Shown: positions 1-21,041 of the stretch, one piece after another
How positions within the stretch are numbered: position 1 is the first letter of the stretch
How the letters are laid out: each line of letters starts with the position of its first letter
NCBI GenBank assembly: GCA_029718625.1
Contig: CM056380.1
Location: forward strand, 111,482,302 to 111,546,301
Reading direction: 5' to 3'
DNA from: Synaphobranchus kaupii
Lineage: Eukaryota > Chordata > Actinopteri > Anguilliformes > Synaphobranchidae
Length of the DNA stretch: 64,000 nt
Notes under the pieces: generated by a model
Databases searched by the model: none
Told to the model about the DNA's origin: nothing
The model's input: the letters and a program-made list of their open reading frames with translations, nothing else
Position numbers and translations under genes: made by a program

Positions 1-40
1 TAGAGGTAGAATGGATGGTAACAGAATGTAATGAGGGATC

Positions 41-112
41 TACATTACATTACATTACAGTCATTTAGCAGATGCTTTTATCAAAAGCGACATACAATAA
101 GTGCATACAGAA
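41..112. repeat. Dispersed teleost repeat (ATTACATTAC...AAAGCGAC type)
   Basis: Tandem ATTAC units run into a conserved stretch containing TTTAGCAGATGCTTTTAT and AAAGCGACATACA. This is a very common dispersed sequence in fish genomes. A related, more decayed copy lies in intron 6 of transporter copy 2 (about 23032-23085). It sits about 200 bp upstream of the copy 1 start codon. Confidence 0.6.
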
Positions 113-320
113 AGGTCATCGAAGTAATTACAGAACAGATAAGACAAAGCACATCCTTCACATAACGTAGCTGCTATCCCTAGTAATGAACATTGTTTGT
201 GGGTAAATCAGTAAGCTGTGGGTAAATCAGACAAAACTGGACGCCGACTCAGAATACCTGCAGCTTGGATGCCTCGTCTATTGTTTGGTGTTCTTCTTCT
301 GTCAATGAACTTTGATAAAA

Positions 321-10087
<9,767 letters not shown>

Positions 10088-10437
10088 AATGTCTTATTTT
10101 AGTTCAAAATCATCCTTTCAAAGAATATACCCAGTACTGTAGATCTGTGTACTGTGTTTTATTGCTAATTCAGGTAATCAAAATTCAGGTGAGACCACAT
10201 ATTCATTATGTTATTGCTTCAAATATATTGGGATGGCAGGTATGTCATCCCCCAAGTTACGGCTTGGTGGGGCATGCCCCATACCTATACAGCACCGAGA
10301 GTTTGGCACTTTTCAGGGTTTCCTACAGAAGTACCCACAATGACCATAGAGGTCTCAGCCCTTAAAAACATTAACTTCTGTATGTTCTGACCTCATGTAA
10401 CCACACAGCATTCAGATACAACTTCACACATCCACAC

Positions 10438-10443
10438 AATAAA
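10438..10443 (+). promoter_or_regulatory. Candidate poly(A) signal of transporter copy 1
   Basis: AATAAA lies 351 bp after the stop codon and is the first clear canonical signal downstream of copy 1. No canonical AATAAA was seen at a comparable distance after copy 2. Confidence 0.4.
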
Positions 10444-10690
10444 GCCCCAAACCTGGGTTATTTTTCCGTTTTTCTCCTTCCTCTTCCGCTTCTTCTTCTT
10501 CTTCTTCTTCTTCTTCCCATTTTCCTGCCAAACTGCCTGCCTCCGTCGCGATGTTATCCAATGGGGAGAATTATTATTTCAGGGTATGGTCCGTATACCT
10601 GTTCATCAAGTTTATCGTCCAATAAAAACGCTTCATACTAATGTTTTTTAATGTTAATATAGCTAATGGCTTCATGCTTTCTAAGAAGTT

Positions 10691-10760
10691 ACTGTGGGTT
10701 AGTGGTTAAAACTGTAGTCTCTCACACAGTGGATAGTGGGTTTGAGCCCAGCTGGGCACA
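10691..10760 (+). repeat. tRNA-like sequence, possible SINE head
   Basis: TTAGTGGTTAAAAC resembles a pol III A box and GGGTTTGAGCCC resembles a B box. Spacing is about that of a tRNA, but a full cloverleaf is not convincing. It is best read as a decayed tRNA-derived SINE head or tRNA pseudogene. Confidence 0.35.
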
Positions 10761-10913
10761 TGTGTATTTTCCACAAAAACAATGTGCAACTGTTAAGTAC
10801 TTTTCATTTCTTGGACTGTGATTATTTTCACATTGACACATTAACGTATTTTTATTGCAAAGGCAAAAGAGGTTTACAATATTAACTGTTCAATGTTTCA
10901 CTTGTATTATATC

Positions 10914-10963
10914 ACACCCTCCCCAAACCGGACGCTCGCTTTTGTCTGGTTTGGGGAGGGTGT
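10914..10963. repeat. 20-bp-stem hairpin
   Basis: The left arm ACACCCTCCCCAAACCGGAC (10914-10933) and right arm (10944-10963) are reverse complements with one mismatch, separated by a 10-base loop. No U-run follows and no gene is attached. It may be a very short MITE remnant. Confidence 0.7.
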
Positions 10964-12509
10964 TACGCTCTGCTCTTGCGGTCATGGAGACCCCTTGCCT
11001 CGGCCAACATTTCTTTATTCATTAATTTCTTCACTTCAGCTCTGTTCACTTTATCCTTTTCACACATAACACAAGGTCACCATAAAATTAACTACTCGGA
11101 AAATTAAGAATTTACGATAATAGCCTACATTAAGAATTGAGGATAGCCTCTTTTAAGCTGCAAGCTTTTAAGCAATCGGATTTATAAACCGCCAATTCCC
11201 CAAACATATCTGATTCATAATAGATAGCCTCCGAATGTGGCTCTAGTCTACGCTACTCTGCTGATAATGTAGCTTACTGCGAACACTTTTAATTATTATA
11301 ATAATAAGAAGAAGAATAATCTTTGGTATGTACTTTCTTAGTAGTATCTACTGTTTTCTTTCTGGCTAAGATTCATGGGAAATATGCTTTGTCCAATTAA
11401 GCTTGTTCGCCAACGTTACTTCCTGCTTCTCGTCAGGAAGCAGAAACAAGCTAGGCTACTACGAAGCGAATCAACATGCATTATAGCCTACATTCATTGC
11501 ACTACAGAAAACCAAACTAAACCTAGCTGTCCGGCACCAAAACATTTCCCGCAGGTAACGTTCTACACTACCGGAAAAAAAACTCTGCTGTGCAGAAACT
11601 CACTAGCTTGCTCGCTAGCTCGTAGCCCACACATGGAAGGTTGGAGTTACGCATCCGGCAATCCAGTGTTGAATAGCCTAACGTTAAATGTATTTCATAG
11701 AATACTAATAGCCCTATTTTAAAACTGTATTTACATATTTTACTGATGCAAACTAGTTAGGCTGTACTAGCTATTTAGGCTGTATGTCTTTCAGCTAGAA
11801 TGTGTTTGCGTCTAGCCCATTGTGCATGTTTGTCTGCATGTAGACTTGTCTTCATTAATTTACATGCTTCTTCATGATCCATAGCTCAGGTGGTGCTGTT
11901 CATTGTATTTCATGACACATTAAATACTGCTCATCTACAAACTCTTTTAATGTAATTGTGTGCTGTCTGTAATAGGATAACTGTTCTCATTCTTGTCAAT
12001 AGAGGGTGTTATGGTTAAGCAAATGTCTGCATACATTTCTTTGGAATGCATGTCTCTCTCCGTGTTTATCTTCATGCATTATTCATCATTAGTTAGCTAT
12101 AAAAAATAAGTGATATCAGATCAAAAACGTCTACGACGTAAAAAAAAGCCAAGTTACTCAGGCATAGCCTACATAGCGCTGTCCACAAGTTCTTAATTCC
12201 AACTTGCAAAAACTAGGCCTGCCTTTAAAAGTCTTGATATCAAAATGTGGCCAAGTTACAACTAACAATATTGCTTATCATAGCTCACACTAAATAAACT
12301 AGCTCTATTCCAAAGCAATGCTATCCAAACTTTCCTAAATTATTTAATGCAACTTGGCACTGTGTTTCTTCATCTTACCATCTCAAGAGAATGTGGTCAA
12401 TTAAACTGTATGTGCCACATCAAACTTCAAAATGAAAATAATTTATAGTGGAAATACACTGATTCAGATGTGTTACACTTAGAAATTAAACAGAAAATGG
12501 TGGTGAGTA

Positions 12510-12541
<32 letters not shown>

Positions 12542-12832
12542 TCGGTCGGTAGGTGCACAGAGTGGGTGACAGTGTCAGAAGGTTTTTGTTGTAGTCAGGG
12601 CCAGGAACTTCAGACAATGAATCTTTGCCTCAATTGAATCCATTTTACCCACAGCTGTGGGTAATTCCTCTGAGCTTTTGGCATATCCAAGGCTAGGTTT
12701 GAGCAAACACTTGAAAATCTAAACACCGAACATGGAAAATGATGGCACAGGATAAATTTTTGGGCACAATTTCTATCATCAATTTCTTGATTCTTATTTT
12801 GTTTTGTTAAAAAAAATAAATAGAGTATTAAG

Positions 12833-13511
12833 TAATTAAAAAAATAAACTCATAAGGCCGGGGCACATTTTCTTGAAAACACTGAACAACCAGCCTGGCA
12901 ATTTTGCCAATAAAATTGACAAAAAAATATGGAACAAACTACTGCATGTTGAATTAATTGTCTTTTGTACATTGCTAAAAATCCAGACAAACAATACTAT
13001 CCTAAATATTCATAATCCAGAAAGATGCAATATGATGTGGTTTAAACAGTACCAAATCAACATGGCCTATAGAACATAACATATTTATTATTGCTCCCTA
13101 TCAACACTATTTCTTACTGTGTTAAAGAAAATGTATTTATGCACATACTTAATTCTGACATTGACGTATTCATATTTGGCAAGGTTACATAATAAGGTGC
13201 TGTCCAGTGATATCTAAAAACGTGCACTGATACCAATGAAATGTGATACTGATCAAACACTCACTGAACCATCTTGTTTGTTTTTGCTGAACAGTGACAC
13301 GTGAAATAGTATGCAATTTCAAACGTTTCACATGAACTATGGTAAAGAAAAACAGTAGTTCTGTATTACTGACCACAGAAAACTTGAGCTATACTTTATA
13401 CTTATAGTTTGAATATGTAGAGTGACAGTGCTCAATACAAAGTGACAGGTTTATCAATTAAAGTTATGCATAAATATACAGTATATCAAAGATTACACTT
13501 GAACAGACACC
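12833..13511. repeat. Non-coding block duplicated downstream of both transporters (block A)
   Basis: This block aligns closely with 30677-31385 over its length, with small indels, starting TAAGTAATTAAAAAAATAAA and running past TTACACTTGAACAGACACC. It is part of the segmental duplication that made the two transporters. No long ORF or known element is seen, so it could be shared regulatory or simply unselected flanking DNA. Confidence 0.8.
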
Positions 13512-13811
13512 GTGCACATATGTCTCCATTTTGTATGGCCAATTCTTCTGGTTTTGTTTTATTGAGATTCTTCCAGTTTTCCCAGAAACGGTTTGTGTTC
13601 ATGGATTCTTTGATTAATGTCAGTTGTTTGCAGGTACATTGTGCCTTTGATTCTGAGCATGCGTTTGTATTGCTTTGAAGTTTCACAGAAATTAAGGCGT
13701 AAATCTATACTGTTTGGATCTCTATGTTATTGATTTGATAAGTCAGTACCTAAAACCAAAAACCACACCTCAGTGGTCATACCCTGGACCTGCCTTGCCA
13801 TTTATTAATTA

Positions 13812-15262
13812 CAGTGCCCTCCACAATTATTGGCACCCCTGGTAAAGATGAGTAAAAAAGGGTTATAGAAAATTCACCTTTTGGTGAATTAGCTTAATCT
13901 CACACTGAAAAAATTAGAAAAATCCAACCTTTAATTAAAGTAAAGTAAATTTATTCTGAGATGTAAAAAAAATGTAACTGAAGCATTTTTTCCATTTATA
14001 TTTTACTTTTTAAAGTTGATCAGAGTGTTTAGGAACTTTCAAGCAGTAATCCATGACTTCCTGTTTCACTGGGGTATAAATATGAGGTGACACAGGCCAT
14101 ATTCCCTTATTCATACGTCAACTTGGGAAAGATAAGAGAACACAAATCAAATGAGGGAAAAGTGTGTTGAGCTTCATAAGTCAGGGAACGGCTATAAAGG
14201 AAATAGCTACTCAAAGCAAATGGAACTGTTACACACTTGCCTGGAAGAGGACCCAAGTTTATTTTGCCCCCACGCACAGTGAGGAGGATGGTAAGAGAGG
14301 CAAAAAAAAATCCCCAAGGATCACTCTTGGAGAATTACAGAGGAAAGTAGCATCTTGGGGTCATCAAGTCTCCAAAACTACCATTAGACGTCACCTCCAT
14401 GCCAACAAATTATTTGGAAGGCATACCAGAAAAAAAAGCCTTTCCTGTCATTTCACCACAAACGTAAGCGTCTGGAGTTTGCTAAACGCTACTGTAACTT
14501 TGACTGGAACCATGTTCTATGGTCAGATGAAAGGAAAATTGAGCTTTTCAGCAACCAACACTTAAGGTGGGTTTGGCGTAAAAAGAAGGATGGTTATACT
14601 GAAAATAACCTGATCCCCACTGTTGGTTCCGTGATGTTGTGGGGCTGTTTTTCCTCCAAAGGCCCTGGGAATCTTGTTAGGGTACATGGCATCATGAACT
14701 CCATGAAATACCAGGAATTTTTTTATCTGAATCTGGCTGCCTCTGCCAGAAAACTAAAACTGGGTCATCATTGAATCTTCCAGCAGGACAATGATCCAAA
14801 AATGGCTAACTGAACACAAAATCAAGCTTCTGCCATGGCCATCTCAGTCCCCTGACCTAAAGCCCATTGAAATCCTGTGGGCTGAGCTGAAGAGGAGAGT
14901 GCACAAGAGTGGACCTAGGACTCAGGATGATCTGGAGAGATTCTGTAAAGAGGAATGGTCTCAGATTCCTTGCTCTGTATTCTCCAATCTTATTAGATGT
15001 TACGGGAGAAGACTCAGTGCCGTTTTATTGGCAAAGGGAGGTTGTACAAAGTATTAAATGCAGGGGTGCCAATAATTGTGGCACACATGGTTTTGTTAAA
15101 AATAATTATTTCTTGATGAGGTTTTTTTCTCAGAATAAATTTACTTCAATTAAAGGTTGGATTTTTTCAGTGTGAGATTAAGCTAATTCACCAAATGGTG
15201 AATTTTTTATAACCCTTTTTACTCATCTTTACCAGGGGTGCCAATAATTGTGGAGGGCACTG
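13812..15262 (+). mobile_element. Tc1/mariner-like transposon, full length but decayed
   Basis: Inverted terminal repeats start CAGTGCCCTCCACAATTATT and end with the reverse complement. Extended arms (about 200 bp) contain GGTGAATTAGCTTAATCTC and its inverse. TA target duplications are at 13810-13811 and 15263-15264. The 1451-bp length is normal for a Tc1 element carrying a transposase. It lies between the two transporter copies. Confidence 0.92.
14151..15057 (+). pseudogene. Tc1-like transposase pseudogene
   Basis: The frame starts at an ATG at 14151 (MREKCVELHKSGNGYK) and is broken by several frameshifts and stops. Recognisable pieces are an HTH region (ITLGELQRKVASWGHQVS and KTTIRRHL), the first catalytic Asp in WSDERKIELF (about 14520), VMLWGCFSSKGPG, the second Asp in QQDNDPK (about 14783) after a stop codon, and the third acidic residue in SPDLKPIEILW, ending GGCTKY. 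All three DDE-type positions are still visible, but no full-length protein can be made. Confidence 0.85.
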
Positions 15263-16023
15263 TATATCTAAGAGAATGCAAAACATGGGAACTGGAAGAC
15301 GGAGAGAATATCATAAGACAAACCCAATGTTAATGCAAGAAACAAGCTTTTTTTGTTGCTTTTAATTAATTATTCAAGTAATGAGTCTCATGTATCATTT
15401 GTGTATCTTTGTAAATATCACAATCTATTTTAAGTAGATGTGAAAATACTTAAGAGATTCTAGCTCGAGTAAAACCATACTCTTTGTGATTGCGATGTGC
15501 CTTTACCTCGTTTAAACCATTTTTATGTGAATGTATTTCTGTGATGTTTGACTGTTTTACTGTATAAAACAAAAATAATTCTGACTAAAACAAAAATCTG
15601 AATATTTCAAAGGCTTCATATGGCTAAAAATTGAGATATTTTTGGCATTTACCTAAATGCCTGCCTTCTTTAATTTTCTGATTTTCGCACAGCTTTTTTT
15701 TTTCTCTTCTTGAAGTGGTTTCTATGATCCCAAATCAAATTCCTAACAAGCTTGTGCTGACTTGACCTAGGCCTACATTTTTTCGCTCACTCAAGTTGCC
15801 CATCCCCGTTTTGATATTCGACTATAGGCAAAAAATATATAGGTATTAGCCTACCACAAGGGGAGAGGTTGGTTAAAAATAATACGACCAATTATACAAC
15901 GAAAGGCGTAGCCTATTAATCAAATTCTTAAGCAATAGCCTTTACCTAACCAGCTTGGATGACAGGTCTACATTATTGTTTTGTCGCGTTCTGCTTCGAT
16001 CCTGTCAATAGACTTGGATTAAC

Positions 16024-19000
16024 ATGAAGTTTGAACATGTCCTGGATGAAACCGATGGCTTTGGAAGGTTTCAGATTATGATAGTAAGCCTCATGGTTCT
16101 GGCACAGTTTACACTACCTTATCAGTTCTTAGTTAACAACTTCATTGCAGCCGTAATCGATCACCGCTGTGACATCGGCGGTCTGGATGACAGGGAAGTC
16201 TTTGCGAATCTGAGCCAGGATCAGCAGTTAACCGTCAGTATTCCAGCCCACGATGATGGGAGTCTGAGTTCCTGTAAAATGTTCAGGGAACCTCAGTTCC
16301 ACCTGCTGTACAACTCGTCCAACGCTACTGAGATACCTGCCGTCCCATGTCAATATGGATGGGTGTATGACACCAGCACCTTTTCTTCAACGATAGCAAC
16401 GGAGGTAAGCCTCTTTCAGGGAACTTTTGTGTGTGGCCACTGTTACGCTTCCCTGCTGTTCCTGTTGGCCTGTTGTTCTCCCTGGGTGTTTCTCAATGTC
16501 TCTACTTGCGGACTTGTGTGTCTACTTAGCATCGGATGCACCCTCTCCCAACACAGAGTTGCCAGACTGGGGGATTAACCTAGGCTAAATATCGGGGAAT
16601 GTAGCGAGAGCTTGCATTTTCAGCGAAAGATTGTCAAATCGTTGTGCTAAGACCCCGGCTCGAAAAACACAGTTAGACGATGATATAGAATATACCAATA
16701 TTATTTAGTCCACACCCTCTCTTAAATTATGACAGACAGAGACGTCCCAGCTAGCCAAATATATGCGGCCCGATTCCGCCATGCAGGATTCGTTCAATCG
16801 GCGGACTCGGGCTTCTGTCAGAATGAATGACGCCCCAGAATCGGCCCGAGTACGCTCGGCCGGAATCGGCAGCCATAGTCCAACCGACACTGCCAGCACA
16901 CAGCCAGAATCGACCCAGATGTCGACCGGAACAACCAGCATCTGGCCGGACATGGGCCAACACGGGCGCAGATGTGATCTGTTTTCATTTAGCCTGTTCC
17001 CACCCCCTCCCCCAGTTCTATATATATATATATATATAGTTTTATATGTTATATGATGCTTCATGATGATGTTTACAGGTTGTATCATTTTCTATTTCAA
17101 ATTGACACGAAGCCTATACATTTTCAAATGAATCAGAATTTTATTGCAGCCTACAAATGATCACTTCACATAATACATCAAAGAACAGAATACATGACAA
17201 AAATAAAGCCTAAATACTAAGATAAATAACAAAAGTTGTGCAGACTGCAGAGGAACGTAGAAATGCCATAAAGTGGCGACGTTTCTGAAATCTCACCGTC
17301 TTGACAATCGGCGACGTTCTGACAACGTAGTCTGGAGTAGCTCGAAAATAGCCTTAACGTTGTCACTACCTTTTCTGACAACTTTAATAATTCTGTAGCT
17401 TATTCTGGGACATTTAAAATGAATGACATTAAAATCGATAGCAACCAACGCTAGATCGGCACTTAACTGTAAATATTGGTATTTCTGCCCACCCTTGCGG
17501 AGTATGGTTTTAAAATACTCGTAGCATAGCTCCCTAACCTATCTAGCTAGGTCTTGACTGACTCTTTAGTTGCCTAAGTTACCTACTTTAGGTAAATGCA
17601 GAATCGTGCGTGTATTTATAAAATACTATTTAAAAGTACGACGAACAAATATTTTCGAGTAGACTTAACATTTCTATGACGAGACGTAAAAATTGCACTG
17701 ATCACCAACTGATGTCGAAAATATATTCTTTGTGGCCAAAATTCTACAATATTTTATCATGTAGACTATATATGAATTGTTTGTGGAATTGTGAAAGGCA
17801 TGCTAGCTACTGAAAAAAGCAGAGGCTGCAAAGATCCAAGACAACGCAATTTAAAAAAATAAAATACGGTAACAATGAAGAAGCTGCATTCAGTCCACCA
17901 TAAACATGTTCGGTACTGCTTACTATGATGTAAATTGCAACCGGTTCAACATGTTTTAAGTGTTCAAATCATTTGTGTAGGCTACATAGCCCTGTTGCTG
18001 GGGTATAGACGACACAAACGAGGCTTGTGTAGCCTACATTTCCACGTTGTTTTATACGTTGTGAATTTGACTGTCGACTGACTTCAATTCGTTTTTGCAT
18101 TTTAAATTGATTTGTGTTATTTTACAACACCACACATGCTCCCCGCGCTCCTAACTAAATCCTTTCGTAAAGCTACTTCAGCTTTCTCTTGCCGTGTAGC
18201 AGCACGAGCGACCTATATAAAAATATAACTGGAATGTAGAATACAATTTGAAAATGCAAGTGACTAATATTTATGTTGCTTTGGAGCCTACCGCCTGCAC
18301 TGTTAAAAAAAAAAAAAAAAAACTGAAGAGCTGGCAGCAGGGTTACTGTAAGATTAAGTTTTACTGTTGCAGAAATTTAGTTTGGTACCGCCCGAAACTG
18401 CAGATTATTACGGTAAACAAATATTTGTGTGTATTGCAATAGTGGCAATTTTGATTACAGCCAATTTTGTTAAGAGAATGACTGTTTCATGTTAACAGTT
18501 ATGGAAAACTTGTAAATCTTGCCAAAATAACCCAGTGTCCTACCTCAGTGAAGAAACTAAACATGACAAACACAGCTTCTAAGTGCATCTTACAAAACAT
18601 TTCTTACTTTATTGTAAAGAAAGTCTTGATTGCCCTTGCAAAACATTTGCACATCATTTGCATGTACATGGGGAAAAAATAGACAAGCCCATTTAGGCAA
18701 AATAACTTAAATGAACTTAGTCATAACCAAAAAAAAAATTCATTTTATATTTGTAGTCAAGTTAACACCTGAGTCAAAGCTTTAGTGCTAAAATGTTAAG
18801 GAATACAACCACAAGAAATACTCAAATGATATCAGCACAAGCAAATTAACATACATGAATGTTTTTCGAATATGAGGCTGTGTCTGTCCAAAACCATCCA
18901 AGTTCTTAACACAAACAGATATTAAACACCAACAGACATGACACATTATCAAAATAAAAGAATATGACTGTTCAAAAACCTTCCAAGTTGTACGTGTGTG

Positions 19001-20999
19001 TATGTGTATGAGGGCGAGGGGGTGGGGGGCACAAACTGGTGTAGGGATAGGGGTGGGTGAGTGAGTGGGTGGGTGAGTGAATGAGTGAGCTCATTGGCTT
19101 ATATAAAGTCCATCAGTCTCTTCAGTAGAGTGGAGACATGAGGAGTGACCTTTGTTATCTTCTTATGAGCGACTTTACCAGTTCTCTTGGACAGCACTTT
19201 GTCCCGTCCAGCCTTGGTGCCCCTCTCTGGGTTTATTCCTACATAGCGTCTGAAAAACAATGGTGCAAGTTTAGAGATGGTTTGAAAGTTGGTAAAAGGG
19301 GAATTCCACCGAAAAATTATGTTTGATTTGTAGAAAATTAGCTCTCCTCCTGATTAAAACGAGCTCTCAGCCAACTCTCTACCTGTAGTGAGAGCAGAGA
19401 TATAACCCCAAACGACTGCACATGTACCAGGTATCTACTGTGAACTACAACTGCCAAACACTTACTGTGTATGGGCGGTGTCAGGGTTATAAAGCTTTAA
19501 ACAGAATGGTACAAAACACATGAAAATGGGTCAAATTAAGCCTCTGCGCAAAGGGGTTAAGAAGTGCTGGGCCAAAAGATAAATAAATAAAATACTATAC
19601 AGTGGGGTGCCCAAATTTTAGCACCCCACTGTATTGTACTGAGATTTTCATATTGGTGCATCCCTAATTTTGAGAGTGGGCAAGAAGAAGATACCTGTGA
19701 TGCTGGCATCACAAGGCTTTTGGAAATGGTCTTGCTACACACACACACTCACACAAGTGGCAATGGGCTTGAATACATGTTTGTTCGTTACCATATTCCT
19801 TTGTAAATGTTTGTTTAAACACTTACCTGCAGTTGGAGTGCACACAGCACCGGAGTAGCAGCACTGAAGTAGCAGCACCGGAAAAGAAAACAAACATGAT
19901 GTGTTAAAGTCAGATATACGGACAGGGAGTAATTTCGACCTAGAGTGCGGTGAATTTCCATTTGGTTTCTTCATGCCAATTTTCAATGTAGAGATTTTTG
20001 TTGATCATGTCAAATTGTTTTAATGTTGTGGTTGTAGCATTTTCTTGAATATTGTGTGAAAATTGTTTATTGATGGCGAGTTGTCCTAGGGGGTCCCCAT
20101 CTGGGAAGAGATGGTTGCTTTTCAGTGCCTTGTGCTGGTGCAGTGAGGTTAAGCCTAATTGAAATGAACCCATAATTTGAGTGCCCTTTTTTTAATTGGT
20201 AGCAGTAGGGGGAAGCGGCCTAATTCGGCCTTGCACACATTATTTGGGGCATTTCTGTGGACATGTAATGCAGTTTTGCAGAACTCCACATTAAATTTTT
20301 CAATTAGATTTTCATCCCATTTTTTGTTTTTGTTGTGCAATAGAGGGCCCCATATTTCGCTCCCATAAAGGATAATGGGCTGGATAATGCAGTCAAATAT
20401 TTTTAGCCAGATCTTTATAGGGGGATGGAATTCGGAAATCGTTTATTTTCTTTTTTGAATTGCATAGTAGGCCCTGCGTGCTTTGTCCCTTAATGCATTT
20501 ATTGCCATTTCTAAATTCCCTGAAGCACTAATCACCAAACCCAGGTAAGTGTAGTTGGTGGTGAAGCACTAATCACCAAACCCAGGTAAGTGTAGTTGGT
20601 GGGGTGCTGCATGGTGTTGGCTCCTAGGGTGAATTGGTACCTGTTTCCCTGTGATCTGCCTTTTTCTGGAAGACCATAAGATTCACGGTCAGCGCCCTGA
20701 TCTGACAGAATTTCTCTAGGTGTGACAGGCTCTATTGTAACCCCTGTTCTGTGGGTGACAGCAGAACCAGGTCACCTGCATCGAGTAAGAATTTAATTTC
20801 TTTATTTTGTAGAGTGAGTCCAGGAGGAACAGCAGACTGTTCCAACTGTCAAGGCAATTCATTCATGTAGAGGGTTGGACTCAGACTGCAGCCCTGTCTC
20901 ACTCCACGCCCCTGAGTGAAGAATTCAGTTTTTTTAATTTACAATTCTGGCACTGCACTTATACTCTGTGTACATTGATTATGATGATGTCATAGACTT

Positions 21000-21041
<42 letters not shown>

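Larger units (their letters stand above)
10444..12832. other. Intergenic region after transporter copy 1
   Basis: I see no gene. It holds a CTT microsatellite (about 10490-10517), a strong short hairpin (10914-10963), the tRNA-like stretch above, and a G-homopolymer (12525-12541) after a short GT run. Short ORFs such as the one at 11375-11722 show no recognisable domain or coding character. Confidence 0.6.

Noticed and set aside
312..320. Upstream in-frame start for transporter copy 1
   Set aside because: It would need a TTG start; the ATG at 321 matches copy 2 and the SLC22 family start.
11375..11722. 115-aa plus-strand ORF in the intergenic region
   Set aside because: No family signature, no splice or promoter context, and it is not shared with the region downstream of copy 2.
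16405..16578. Exon 1 read-through ORF of copy 2 (184 aa)
   Set aside because: The GTAAGC donor at 16405 and its exact match to copy 1 show that exon 1 ends at 16404.
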